Positions 8,158 to 15,490 of a DNA stretch of 37,278 nucleotides are shown piece by piece. The position numbers and the translations under genes are program-made. Source of the DNA: Corallococcus terminator (GTDB lineage Bacteria; Myxococcota; Myxococcia; Myxococcales; Myxococcaceae); NCBI RefSeq assembly GCF_003611635.1, contig NZ_RAVZ01000054.1:1-37278 (forward strand). Direction: 5' to 3'. The notes beneath the pieces were generated by a model. It was given only the letters and a program-made list of their open reading frames with translations, was not told the origin of the DNA and did not search any database. Every line of letters begins with the position of its first letter. Position 1 is the first letter of the stretch.

Positions 8158-8193
8158 TGTCCCCCTGGCGCCAATCGCCTAAATTCCGCGCCC

Positions 8194-8709
8194 ATGAGCT
8201 TCGCCGACAAACTGCGCCCCTGGCTGCCCCTGCACGAGAACGGCGTCAGCCGCGCCGTGCACTTCGTGGGCGCCTACCTCTTCACCTTCTCCCTGCTCGT
8301 GCCCCTCTCCTGGGTGCGGCTCCCGGTTCCCGGCGTGTCCCTGACGGCCGCGCACCTGCTGGTGCTCGCGGTGGTCCTCTATGCCGTGATGCTGGAGTGG
8401 ACCGCCGGCCTGCTCATGGCCCTTCCGCTACTGCCCACGCTCATGGCCGCCGAGGCGGTGGCACGCCTTGCGACCGGGACCGCCGTGGGTGTGGCGGTGG
8501 GCGTGATGGTGATGCGGTTCGCGCTGGTGGTGGGCGCGCACGTCGTCTTCGAGAAGAAGACCCACGGGCTGTCCCTGGGCGGCCCGCTACTCTTCTTCAT
8601 CGAGCCCGTGTACCTCATCACCCTGGTGCTCTTCTCGCTGGGCTTCAAGCGCGACCTGTACGCCCGGGCGACGTCGCAAGGCACCGGCCCCGCCTCCGCC
8701 GCTCGCTGA
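8194..8709 (+). CDS. Mpo1-like (DUF962) membrane protein
   Basis: A 171-residue integral membrane protein with about four or five hydrophobic segments. The N-terminus has WLPLHENGVSRAVHFVGAYLF, corresponding to the conserved H...N..R..H..G of the Mpo1/DUF962 family. Later it has VVGAHVVFEKKTHG and LLFFIEPVYLI, matching the family's (Q)xxGH..FE and P..F..E segments. Yeast Mpo1 is an Fe(II)-dependent dioxygenase that shortens 2-hydroxy fatty acids by alpha-oxidation; bacterial relatives are mostly untested. The ATG at 8194 gives a proper N-terminus. It converges with the WD40 gene. Neighbouring genes do not reveal its pathway. Confidence 0.82.
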   Translation: MSFADKLRPWLPLHENGVSRAVHFVGAYLFTFSLLVPLSWVRLPVPGVSLTAAHLLVLAVVLYAVMLEWTAGLLMALPLLPTLMAAEAVARLATGTAVGVAVGVMVMRFALVVGAHVVFEKKTHGLSLGGPLLFFIEPVYLITLVLFSLGFKRDLYARATSQGTGPASAAR

Positions 8710-8727
8710 GCAGTTCCCGGCACCGAA

Positions 8728-8759
8728 GGCCACGTGCACGGGCCGTTGATGCCGTGGCC
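8728..8759. terminator. Possible bidirectional terminator
   Basis: GGCCACG at 8728-8734 and CGTGGCC at 8753-8759 form a 7-bp stem with a long loop, in the 51-bp gap between the convergent stops of the Mpo1-like and WD40 genes. There is no T tract. The location is the main support. Confidence 0.35.
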
Positions 8760-8760
8760 G

Positions 8761-10875
8761 TCAGCGGGACTGGATGAGGAACCGCGCGGAGTCCCAGACC
8801 AGCCCATGGCGTCGCAGGAGGTCTTCAATCCCTGTCCCCGCCGGGGGTGGATGGGCCAGGGTCTGGAACCCGACCAGGTGCACGGTCCGGTCGGAGGCCG
8901 CGGAGGCCAGGAGCGCGCCGTCGGGTGAGAAGGCCAGCGCCGACAGGAAGCCCTGCTGTCCTCCGAGCCGCCCCATCAGCTCCCCGGAGGTCAGGCCCCA
9001 GACCTTCACGTCCGCGTCCAGGCCCCCGGAGGCCAGGAACCGCCCGTCAGGCGACAGGGCCAGGGACAGGACCCCGACCGTGCCCTCATCCATCGCCATC
9101 AACCGCTGGCCGGTCACCGCGTTCCAGAGGCGGATGGGCTGCCGCATGCCCGCCGTCACCAACTGGTCACCGGACGGCGTGAAGGCCACCGCCCGGACCC
9201 GCTCCCCGGCTTCGAGCCGCAGCAACGGCTGAAGCGTGTCCACGTTCCAGGTCCTCACGGTCATGTCCGCTCCGCCCGACGCGAGCCGATGCCCCGTCCC
9301 ATCGAAGGCCAGGGCCCAGAGCTTCCCGGTGTGCCCCTGGAGCCGCCCCACGGGCGTGCCCTCGGGCAGGGACCAGAGGTGGATGTCCGGGTCTCCCGCC
9401 GCGGCGAGCCTCTTCCCATCCGGGCTGAAGGCCACCGCGCGCACGGAGCCCTTCACACCCGACAGCTCCAACAGCGGTCGGCCCGAGCCGGCTTCCAACA
9501 CCCGCACCCGCCCCTTCAACGTGCCCACCGCGAGGAGCTTCCGGTCCGGACTCACGGCGAGCGACACCGTGGCCTCCGTCCCCTCCGCGCTCGAAACGAC
9601 GCGGTTCCAATCCGCGACGCGCCACCGTCGCAGCCCGTCCTCCGCGCCGGAGATCAACTCCTGCTCCTGGGAGAACGCGAGCGCCTCCACCCAGGCCCCA
9701 TGTCCGCGAAGCAGCGTGTCCGGCGGAGCACCCGGCCGGGACCAGACCTTCAGCACGCCATCCATCCCGCCGGAAGCGAAGGTGCGCCCGTCGGGAGACA
9801 ACGCCACGCACATCACGAAGCCCCGGTGTGCATCCAGCCGCTCCACCAGGGCTCCGCCACGCGCCTCGACGAGCTGGACGCGCCCATCCCATCCCGCCTG
9901 GATGACGAGCGTGAACGCGGGGTCGATGGCGGCGGCGGACACATCCCCCGCGTTGCGCACGACATCGACGAGCTGCCCTGACCTCGCATCCCAGAAGCGC
10001 AGGGCGTGGTCGGCCGCGGCGGTCATGATCCGCTGACCGTCCAAGGAGAAGGCCCCTGACTCCACCTTCTCCTCGTGACCCATGAGGCGGTGCGCTTCCT
10101 TGCGCGTCTCCAGGTCCCAGACCCGCGCGCTCTTGTCCATGCTAGTCGAGAGCAGCCGCTGTCCATCCGCGGAGAAGGCCACCGCGATCACATGCTCGTC
10201 ATGTTCGAAGCGCAGGTGCTCCGTGCCGGTGGCCAGGCTCCAGACACGGACCGTCTTGTCCAACCCTCCGGAAGCCAACCGGTCACCCGTGGGTGAGAAC
10301 GCCAGCCCTCGCACGACGTCCGCGTGTCCCTGCAACAGCGCCACCTGGCGCCCCTGCCGCCAATCCCAGACACGAATCTCCCCGGGCCTGCCGGCGGACG
10401 CCAGCCATTGACCGTCCGGCGTGAAGGCCACGGCGTGCACCTCCGCCGTGTGCCCCTTGAGCTCCGCTAGCAGCTCCCCGCGCTCCACTCCCCAGAGCCG
10501 GACGATGGAGTCGTAGCCCGCGGAGGCCAGCACCCGCCCATCCGGAGAGAACGCGACGGCGAGGACGGAGCCTTCGAACGGCTTCGTCCAGCGCAACGTG
10601 GAGGCTCGGACCGACGCCTGTCCCTGCCCCCACCGCGCCGCCAGCGAGTCGTGGGAGGCCCGAGCGATGGCGAAGGAGGCCGCCGCCACGCCCCACTGCC
10701 GGGACTCGACGGCTGCCTCGCCCTTCGCCAGGTAGATGCGCGCGCGCAGCTCCCTCGCCCCCGTGTCGTTCCGGTCCTCCGCGCGGGTGGGCTCGTGCGC
10801 CGCGCATGAGACGATGAGCAGCGCCAGGACACCCCACCACGGCTTCAGGCGCTTCAAGGCAGAACGCGAAGGCAT
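8761..10875 (-). CDS. WD40-repeat lipoprotein with 14 repeats
   Basis: A 704-residue protein. It starts MPSRSALKRLKPWW, then has a hydrophobic stretch and a lipobox LIVSC with the acylated Cys at 24. After a short helical, TPR-like region (about 45-95) come 14 consecutive WD40 repeats, recognisable by VxAVAFSPDGxxLASGGxDxxVRxW, enough for two seven-bladed propellers. Repeats 6, 8 and 9 are degenerate. WD40 propellers are protein-binding scaffolds, here anchored to a membrane and facing the periplasm or surface. Stand-alone WD40 lipoproteins and WD40-kinase fusions are frequent in myxobacteria. An upstream in-frame ATG at 11010 would spoil the signal peptide, so 10875 is chosen. No partner is evident in the neighbourhood. 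Confidence 0.9.
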   Translation of the reverse strand: MPSRSALKRLKPWWGVLALLIVSCAAHEPTRAEDRNDTGARELRARIYLAKGEAAVESRQWGVAAASFAIARASHDSLAARWGQGQASVRASTLRWTKPFEGSVLAVAFSPDGRVLASAGYDSIVRLWGVERGELLAELKGHTAEVHAVAFTPDGQWLASAGRPGEIRVWDWRQGRQVALLQGHADVVRGLAFSPTGDRLASGGLDKTVRVWSLATGTEHLRFEHDEHVIAVAFSADGQRLLSTSMDKSARVWDLETRKEAHRLMGHEEKVESGAFSLDGQRIMTAAADHALRFWDARSGQLVDVVRNAGDVSAAAIDPAFTLVIQAGWDGRVQLVEARGGALVERLDAHRGFVMCVALSPDGRTFASGGMDGVLKVWSRPGAPPDTLLRGHGAWVEALAFSQEQELISGAEDGLRRWRVADWNRVVSSAEGTEATVSLAVSPDRKLLAVGTLKGRVRVLEAGSGRPLLELSGVKGSVRAVAFSPDGKRLAAAGDPDIHLWSLPEGTPVGRLQGHTGKLWALAFDGTGHRLASGGADMTVRTWNVDTLQPLLRLEAGERVRAVAFTPSGDQLVTAGMRQPIRLWNAVTGQRLMAMDEGTVGVLSLALSPDGRFLASGGLDADVKVWGLTSGELMGRLGGQQGFLSALAFSPDGALLASAASDRTVHLVGFQTLAHPPPAGTGIEDLLRRHGLVWDSARFLIQSR

Positions 10876-11038
10876 GGACGCGGAGCCTACGCGGGCGGGG
10901 CTTCTTCCCTGAACGGTGGACGACCGGACGAGCAGCCGGGGGAGGCGATGCGAAGGCCGGCGCGGCTCCCCACCTTGTCGCTCCGCGCCGCGGCCACAGG
11001 TTTGGGCCATGGCGCGCTCAGCCCGTCAGGAGGAACCC

Positions 11039-11209
11039 ATGCCCGACAAGCAGCCCCCCGACAAAGCCAGGAAGGACCCCCGCGAGGACAAGCGACCCAT
11101 GACCGTCCAGGGGGAGTTCATCCGCGAGGAGCCGGTCCCCGCACGCACGCCCAAGCAGGACCCGGCGAAGAGCGCGGTGCCGCGGGGCAAGGCCCGGACG
11201 GGGAGGTAG
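11039..11209 (+). CDS. Small basic hydrophilic protein, unknown
   Basis: A 56-residue Lys/Pro/Asp-rich protein (MPDKQPPDKARKDPREDKRP...), with no hydrophobic segment and probably disordered. The ATG at 11039 has a strong AGGAGG ribosome site, the main evidence that it is real. It ends six bases before the DUF3175 gene, whose ribosome site lies in its last codons, so the two are probably cotranscribed. I do not recognise a family. Small proteins of this composition are common hypothetical genes in myxobacteria. Confidence 0.65.
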   Translation: MPDKQPPDKARKDPREDKRPMTVQGEFIREEPVPARTPKQDPAKSAVPRGKARTGR

Positions 11210-11215
11210 CGCGCG

Positions 11216-11542
11216 ATGGCAGCCGCCCCCCGGAAGACGTCCACCGCGTCCCATTCACCGGAGCGGCGCCGCTGGTCCCAGGCGGTGACGGAGCACAGCG
11301 ACGCGATGACGCTGGAGGAGCGGATCTTCACACGCTCCCCGAAGGAGATCGCACGCTCCGTGAAACGCTCCGCCGAACGCAGCACCCGGAGGAAGGCCTC
11401 TCCGTTCCAGTCCGCCATGTCGATGCTCACGTTCTACGGCAACCGCGCGGGGAAGAACCTCCCGGCCTCCCGCAGACGCGCGCTCCAGGAGGCCAAGGAG
11501 GAGCTGCGCAAGCTCTACCACCGGCCTTCCAAGCCCCTGTAG
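11216..11542 (+). CDS. DUF3175-type small basic protein
   Basis: A 108-residue basic protein. RRWSQAVTEHSDAMTLEERIFT, then KEIARSVKRSAERSTRRKASPFQSAMSMLTFYGNRAGKNL and a C-terminal KEELRKLYHR, match my memory of the DUF3175 family, whose members are about 90-110 residues long and lack a known function. The Lys/Arg-rich helices and conserved SxxRRKxxPxxSAMSMLTFYxNRAGKNL suggest a nucleic-acid or acidic-partner contact (inference). It has a good GGGAGGT ribosome site. It is followed by a terminator hairpin that overlaps its stop codon, so the downstream RiPP-like cluster should have its own promoter. Confidence 0.8.
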   Translation: MAAAPRKTSTASHSPERRRWSQAVTEHSDAMTLEERIFTRSPKEIARSVKRSAERSTRRKASPFQSAMSMLTFYGNRAGKNLPASRRRALQEAKEELRKLYHRPSKPL

Positions 11543-11555
11543 TCACAGGGGTTTT
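11534..11555 (+). terminator. Rho-independent terminator overlapping the DUF3175 stop
   Basis: CCCCTGT-AGTC-ACAGGGG followed by TTTT: perfect 7-bp stem, 4-base loop, short T run. The stop codon TAG spans the 5' arm and loop. It separates the two small-protein genes from the precursor/ATP-grasp cluster. Confidence 0.75.
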
Positions 11556-11665
11556 CGCGACACGGACGGCCGGCTGGGAAGAAACGGGCGAGCAGGCCTC
11601 TCATGTTCGGAGAATCAAGCAACTCACAGGGAATCCGGCGCGATAACCCATCGCAAAGGACCCCC

Positions 11666-12463
11666 ATGACCAAGATCAAATCGCCGACTGGATTCGTTTC
11701 AACGCCCAAGACCGCGCCGAAGAGCGCCACGACCGAGGGCAAGCCGGCTGGCGCGCCCGAGCTGAAGAAGGCCCCCAAGGCCCCTGGCGACTCCTTCGAG
11801 CAGACGAAGACCGCCCCGAAGTCCGGCAAGGAGGGCCTCAAGATCAATGACCGCATCATCATGAAGGTCATCGCGGACGAGCCCACCACCCCCGCCAAGG
11901 GCGAGAACACGGGCCTCAAGGTCAATGACCGCATCATCATGAAGGTCATCGCGGACGAGCCCACGACCCCTGTCACGGGCGGCGGAACCCCGGGCCTCAT
12001 CGACGACCACATCGTGAAGATCGTCGCGGACGAGCCTACCAACCCCGTCACGGGCGGCGGTGACATCGGCTTCAAGGGCAACATTGGCGGCAAGGGCGAC
12101 TTCAAGGACGACATCGGCTTCAAGGGCAACATCGGCGGCAAGGGCGACTTCAAGGACATCGGCTTCCCGCACGGGCCCATCAAGGTCATCGCGGATGAGC
12201 CCACCACCCCCGTCAAGGGCGATGGGGACTCTGGCCTGAAGATCGACGACCACATCGTGAAGGTCATCGCGGACGAGCCCACCAACCCCATCAGCGGGGG
12301 CAACGGCGGCAGCATCAAGGACATCGATGACGGCGTCATCGTGAAGATCATCTCCGACGACCCCATCCGTGGGCCCTCGGAGCCTTCGTTCAAGCCGCCG
12401 AAGCTCGACATCAAGCCGCTGGACACCCACGTGCTGAAGGTCCGCATGGACAGCCCGGTCTGA
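11666..12463 (+). CDS. Repetitive multi-core precursor of a candidate graspetide-like RiPP
   Basis: A 265-residue hydrophilic protein without signal peptide or Cys. Residues 1-58 are a Lys/Pro/Thr-rich leader-like region. Seven core-like repeats follow, centred on (I/V)-(M/V)-K-(V/I)-(I/V)-A-D-E-P-T-(T/N)-P. They lie at 59-76, 85-102, 111-127, 168-182, 192-208, 218-237 (ISDDPIRGP) and 249-265 (KVRMDSPV); the last two are degenerate. Gly-rich linkers separate them, and a tandem 16-residue repeat lies at 133-164. Each core keeps Lys/Thr/Ser next to Asp/Glu, the residues ATP-grasp ligases join by amide or ester bonds. The ATP-grasp gene starts 28 bp downstream. The start has AAAGGA as ribosome site. 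I do not recognise the core as the microviridin TxKxPSD or plesiocin TTxxxxEE type. Alternative: a repetitive structural protein. Confidence 0.75.
   Translation: MTKIKSPTGFVSTPKTAPKSATTEGKPAGAPELKKAPKAPGDSFEQTKTAPKSGKEGLKINDRIIMKVIADEPTTPAKGENTGLKVNDRIIMKVIADEPTTPVTGGGTPGLIDDHIVKIVADEPTNPVTGGGDIGFKGNIGGKGDFKDDIGFKGNIGGKGDFKDIGFPHGPIKVIADEPTTPVKGDGDSGLKIDDHIVKVIADEPTNPISGGNGGSIKDIDDGVIVKIISDDPIRGPSEPSFKPPKLDIKPLDTHVLKVRMDSPV
11840..12460 (+). repeat. Seven core-like coding repeats in the precursor
   Basis: Repeat positions in DNA: 11840-11893, 11918-11971, 11996-12046, 12167-12211, 12239-12289, 12317-12376 and 12410-12460. Repeats 1 and 2 are nearly identical in protein (DRIIMKVIADEPTTP). Repeats 3 and 5 share a DDHIVK...ADEPTNP version, and 4 is short. 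The alternation of ADEPTTP and ADEPTNP forms suggests duplication followed by selection on the same residues. Confidence 0.85.
12062..12157 (+). repeat. Tandem 48-bp repeat encoding DIGFKGNIGGKGDFKD twice
   Basis: Two units (12062-12109 and 12110-12157) inside the precursor, between core repeats 3 and 4, encode the same 16-residue segment twice; a partial third start (DIGF or IGF) follows. They lack the ADEP motif, so they may be a spacer or a second core type. Confidence 0.9.
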
Positions 12464-12491
12464 GCAGCCTCCCGGCGGAGTCACGGTCCCC

Positions 12492-13430
12492 ATGGCGTCC
12501 ATGAAGAAGGTCGTGATCATCGGCTCGCGGACGGACGACGCCACCCGCTTCGTCGCTGAAGCGGTGGAGCGCCGACGCGCGCGAGCCATCGTCGTGGAAA
12601 CCGACCGGGTGCCCGACTCCGCCACGCTGAGCTGGGAGGACGGCGACGTGCTCTGGGACGGTGAATGTCTCAGCGACCTGCGCTCGTTCTACATCAAGGC
12701 CATCCGGCTCTCGCTCCCGGTCCCCGAGGCCGAAGCCCTGTCCGCGCGGAACTTCCCGCGCTGGCAGGAGCAGTACCTCGCGGAGCGGGAGCGGCAGTCG
12801 CTGCTGCACTCCGTCCTGCGCTCGCTCAACAAGCGCGGGTGCTCCTTCATCAACCCGATGGAGTCGGTGGAGCTGCACTACCTGAAGCTGCACCAGTTGG
12901 CCCTGCTGCGACGGCACAAGATTCCCGTGCCCGCGAGCCTGGGCACCGCTTCGGCGGACGCGGTGCGGGAGTTCGTCGCCCGGCACAAGGCCGTCATCTA
13001 CAAGCCGCTGGGCGGCGGCGCGCTCGTGCAGAAGATTGGCGAAGCGGACCTCACCGAGGAGCGGATGGCGCTGCTCGCCAACTGCCCGGTCCTCTTCCAG
13101 CAGCAGATCCAGGGCGACGAGTTCCGCGCCTACGTGCTCGACGGCGAGCCCGTGGCCGCCTTCCGCATCCCCACCGAGGGTGTGGTCGACGCGCGGCAGA
13201 ACCTGGACAAGGTGAAGCCCGGCCGCCTGCCCAAGGAAGCCTGGGACATGTGCATCCGAGGCGCGAAGGCGCTGGGCATGGTCTTCACCGCGGTGGACCT
13301 GCGCCGTACCGCCGAGGGCGACTTCGTGGCCCTTGAATTCAACCCCACTCCCGCCATCTCCTTCTTCGATGATCCGCGCGACGGAAAAGTCATCACCCGA
13401 CTCGCCAGCTACCTCGTCGCCAAGGCCTGA
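12492..13430 (+). CDS. RimK-like ATP-grasp ligase, candidate RiPP macrocyclase
   Basis: A 312-residue ATP-grasp protein. The N-terminal pre-ATP-grasp domain (about 1-125) carries FYIKAIRLSLPVP and NFPRWQEQYLAERERQ. A hinge with YLKLHQLALLRRHKIPVPASLGT follows. The nucleotide site includes YKPLGGGALVQK (Lys171, Gly-rich loop 174-176), LFQQQIQGDEFRAYVLDG and the metal-binding ALEFNPTPAISFF with Glu282 and Asn284. This layout matches the MvdC/MvdD/PsnB kind of enzyme, which phosphorylates Asp/Glu side chains and joins them to Lys, Ser or Thr. Adjacency to a repetitive D/E/K/T-rich precursor supports that role. Simple amino-acid ligation (RimK-like) remains possible. ATG at 12492 is chosen; ATG at 12501 is an alternative. 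Confidence 0.88.
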   Translation: MASMKKVVIIGSRTDDATRFVAEAVERRRARAIVVETDRVPDSATLSWEDGDVLWDGECLSDLRSFYIKAIRLSLPVPEAEALSARNFPRWQEQYLAERERQSLLHSVLRSLNKRGCSFINPMESVELHYLKLHQLALLRRHKIPVPASLGTASADAVREFVARHKAVIYKPLGGGALVQKIGEADLTEERMALLANCPVLFQQQIQGDEFRAYVLDGEPVAAFRIPTEGVVDARQNLDKVKPGRLPKEAWDMCIRGAKALGMVFTAVDLRRTAEGDFVALEFNPTPAISFFDDPRDGKVITRLASYLVAKA

Positions 13431-14133
13431 GCGCCCCAGCGGCTTCTTCGTCGCGAACTTCGCCGACAGCGTCTTCGGCCACGTTCGCGCGAAGCCGCCG
13501 AGCGCGTTCCCCCCTTCCGCGTCCGGGTGGTCCCCGCTCGCGAACGCATCCCCGAAGCTGCACGACGCCATCCGCCACGAGTTCGTCTCCGGTGGACGGG
13601 TGCCGCACGTCTGCCTCCAGCGCGTGCTCCTGCCCGAGCGCGCCGAGGCCATGCGCCTGGCGCTCCGCGACGCCCGCTTCCAGCGCCACCACCACGGGCC
13701 CTATCCGCTGCACATCGCGCCCCTGGCGCAGCAGGCCCCCGGCGTCCTGTCGGACTTCTGCGCGTGGCTCGCGAGCGAGGACGGCGCGGACTTCCACGCG
13801 GCGCTCGTGGGCTGGCCCCAGAAGCTGGAGACCCGTCAGGTCCAGGTGTCGCGCATGGACGTGGGCGAGCAGTTCCCGGAGCACCGGGACACGGACGAGG
13901 AAGGGGTCGCGGTCGTCTACAACTTCACCCGTCCCTGGCAGGAGTCGTTCGGCGGGGTGCTCGCGTTCCCGCACCCGGACGGCGACCGGGACCTGATGCG
14001 CGTCCCGCCCATCTTCAACTCGGTGTTCATCTTCCGCGCCGTGAACGCCCCGCACCGCGTGACGGAGTGGCTGCCCGCGGCCCAGGGCCACCAGCGCTAC
14101 TCCATCACCGCCTTCATGCTCGCGAAGCGGTAG
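13369..14133 (+). CDS. 2-oxoglutarate/Fe(II)-dependent oxygenase (prolyl-4-hydroxylase-like)
   Basis: About 254 residues. The double-stranded beta-helix core shows the metal triad H172-R-D174 in FPEHRDTDEEG and H229 in NAPHRV. R243 in HQRYSITAF should bind 2-oxoglutarate, and FGGVLAF lies between. Enzymes of this fold hydroxylate peptide Pro, Lys, Asp or Asn residues. As third gene after the precursor and ATP-grasp genes it is the natural candidate to oxidise the modified cores. The start is uncertain: the frame is open back into the ATP-grasp gene, and ATG at 13369 (62-bp overlap) and TTG at 13333 both lack a clear ribosome site. Recognisable homology begins near PSGFFVANF, codons after the upstream stop, so translational coupling or an unusual start is possible. 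Confidence 0.85.
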   Translation: MIRATEKSSPDSPATSSPRPERPSGFFVANFADSVFGHVRAKPPSAFPPSASGWSPLANASPKLHDAIRHEFVSGGRVPHVCLQRVLLPERAEAMRLALRDARFQRHHHGPYPLHIAPLAQQAPGVLSDFCAWLASEDGADFHAALVGWPQKLETRQVQVSRMDVGEQFPEHRDTDEEGVAVVYNFTRPWQESFGGVLAFPHPDGDRDLMRVPPIFNSVFIFRAVNAPHRVTEWLPAAQGHQRYSITAFMLAKR

Positions 14134-14236
14134 CTTGAAGGGCCAGTCAGGCAGGCGGCCCCTCGCGGTCCCGCCCCCGTGAGGGATTGTCTCCCGTCGT
14201 GCGCGTTGAGAGTCAGTAACGGAGAGGAGACGCGAC

Positions 14237-15490
14237 ATGACGACGATAGAGCCGACGGGACAGGCCCCTTCCTCGACGCGGGTGACGGAGCCGCTGTCCC
14301 CGAAGGGGCTCGCCGGCGTGACAGCCGTCCTGCGCGGCCCGGTGGACCCGGGCGGACTGCCCGGCCTCGTCGCCCTGGTGGCGCGGGGGGATCAGGTCCA
14401 CGTGGACGCGTTGGGTGTGCAGGACGTCCAGTCCCGCGTGCCCATGCGGCGCGACACCCTCTTCCGCATCGCGTCCATGGGCAAGCCCGTCACGGCCGTG
14501 GCCACGTTGATGCTCGTGGAGGATGGAACGCTCCAGTTGGACACCCCTGTGGACCGGTGGCTGCCGGAGCTGGCGAACCGCCGCGTCCTGCGCGCGCTCG
14601 ACAGCCCGCTGGAGGACACGGTGCCGGCGCGCCGGCCCATCACGGTGCGCGACCTGCTCACGCTGCGGCTGGGAACTGGCGCGGTGATGGCGCCTCCGGA
14701 CACCTACCCCATCCAGAAGGCGATGCAGGCGGCGCGGGTGGCTCCGGGCTTCGACCCCATTCCCTACACCGCCGACGAATTCATGCGCCGGCTGGGAGCG
14801 CTGCCGCTCGTCCATCAACCGGGAGAACGGTGGATGTATCACACCGGTTTCGAGGTCCTGGGCGTGCTGGTCGCGCGCGCTTCTGGAAGGGGGTTCGATG
14901 ACTTCCTCGCCGAACGCCTCTTCCAGCCGCTGGGCATGAACGACACCGCGTTCAGCGTGCCGCCGGAGAAGCGGGGACGGCTGGCGACGACCTACCAGCG
15001 AGCCCCTGGCACCGGAGCGCTCACGGTCTGGCACGAGCCCCGGACGGCCCCGGGCTCGCAGCCTGCCGCCTTCCTCGCGGGCGGGGGACAGGGCGGCGGA
15101 CTGGTGTCCACCGCCGACGACTTCCTCACCTTCTGCCGGATGCTGTTGAACCAGGGCCGCCACGGTGCGACGCGCATCCTGTCCCCCGAGAGCATCCGGG
15201 AGATGACGACGGATCAGATCCCCGCCGAGCAGAAGGCCGCCTCGCCCTTCTTCCCGGGCTTCTGGGACACGTCCGGCTGGGGCTTCGGCGGAAGCGTCAC
15301 GACGCGGCCGGATGGCATCTCCCCCACGGCGGGTCGCTATGGCTGGGCCGGCGGCTTCGGCACCACGTTCTTCATCGACCCCGTGCAGGACCTGGTGGCC
15401 ATCCTGCTGACCCAGCGGATCCTGTCGGGCCCCGACGACGAAGCCTTCGCCGTGGCGTTCTCGAAGGCGGCGTACGCGGCGCTCGGTTAG
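14237..15490 (+). CDS. Serine hydrolase of the beta-lactamase/class C family
   Basis: A 417-residue protein with the penicillin-binding fold of EstB/class C-type esterases. The catalytic S80-M-G-K83 lies in LFRIASMGKPVTAVATL, the Tyr motif in RWMYHTGFEVLG, and a Gly-rich C-terminal strand in YGWAGGFGTTFF replaces KTG. Such proteins are usually esterases or peptidases and seldom true beta-lactamases. No signal peptide is visible, so it is probably cytoplasmic. It has a strong GGAGAGGAG ribosome site. It follows the RiPP-like cluster by 103 bp on the same strand; a role in processing that product would be speculation. Its stop overlaps the stop of the convergent SRPBCC gene. Confidence 0.92.
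   Translation: MTTIEPTGQAPSSTRVTEPLSPKGLAGVTAVLRGPVDPGGLPGLVALVARGDQVHVDALGVQDVQSRVPMRRDTLFRIASMGKPVTAVATLMLVEDGTLQLDTPVDRWLPELANRRVLRALDSPLEDTVPARRPITVRDLLTLRLGTGAVMAPPDTYPIQKAMQAARVAPGFDPIPYTADEFMRRLGALPLVHQPGERWMYHTGFEVLGVLVARASGRGFDDFLAERLFQPLGMNDTAFSVPPEKRGRLATTYQRAPGTGALTVWHEPRTAPGSQPAAFLAGGGQGGGLVSTADDFLTFCRMLLNQGRHGATRILSPESIREMTTDQIPAEQKAASPFFPGFWDTSGWGFGGSVTTRPDGISPTAGRYGWAGGFGTTFFIDPVQDLVAILLTQRILSGPDDEAFAVAFSKAAYAALG

Larger units (their letters stand above)
7333..8193. other. 861-bp intergenic region without a convincing gene
   Basis: Between the divergent amidotransferase operon and the Mpo1-like gene. No open frame here has convincing codon usage or a recognisable protein. GC falls visibly around 7640-7740, including a near-repeat CTTAATCCGCTTAAT, compared with the GC-rich flanks. 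It holds a 21-bp palindrome, a smaller dyad (GACCC-ATGAC-GGGTC at 7602-7616), three 17-bp direct repeats, a stem enclosing the third repeat and a 16-bp palindrome near the right-hand gene. It could hold promoters for both operons, an untranslated RNA, or a decayed gene. Confidence 0.6.

Noticed and set aside
12411-13652. A 413-residue minus-strand open frame antisense to the ATP-grasp gene
   Set aside because: No domain, and the sense strand carries an intact ATP-grasp protein.
14237-15490. Serine hydrolase as the protease or esterase of the RiPP-like cluster
   Set aside because: Only proximity supports it; it has its own strong ribosome site, a 103-bp gap and no leader-peptidase family resemblance.
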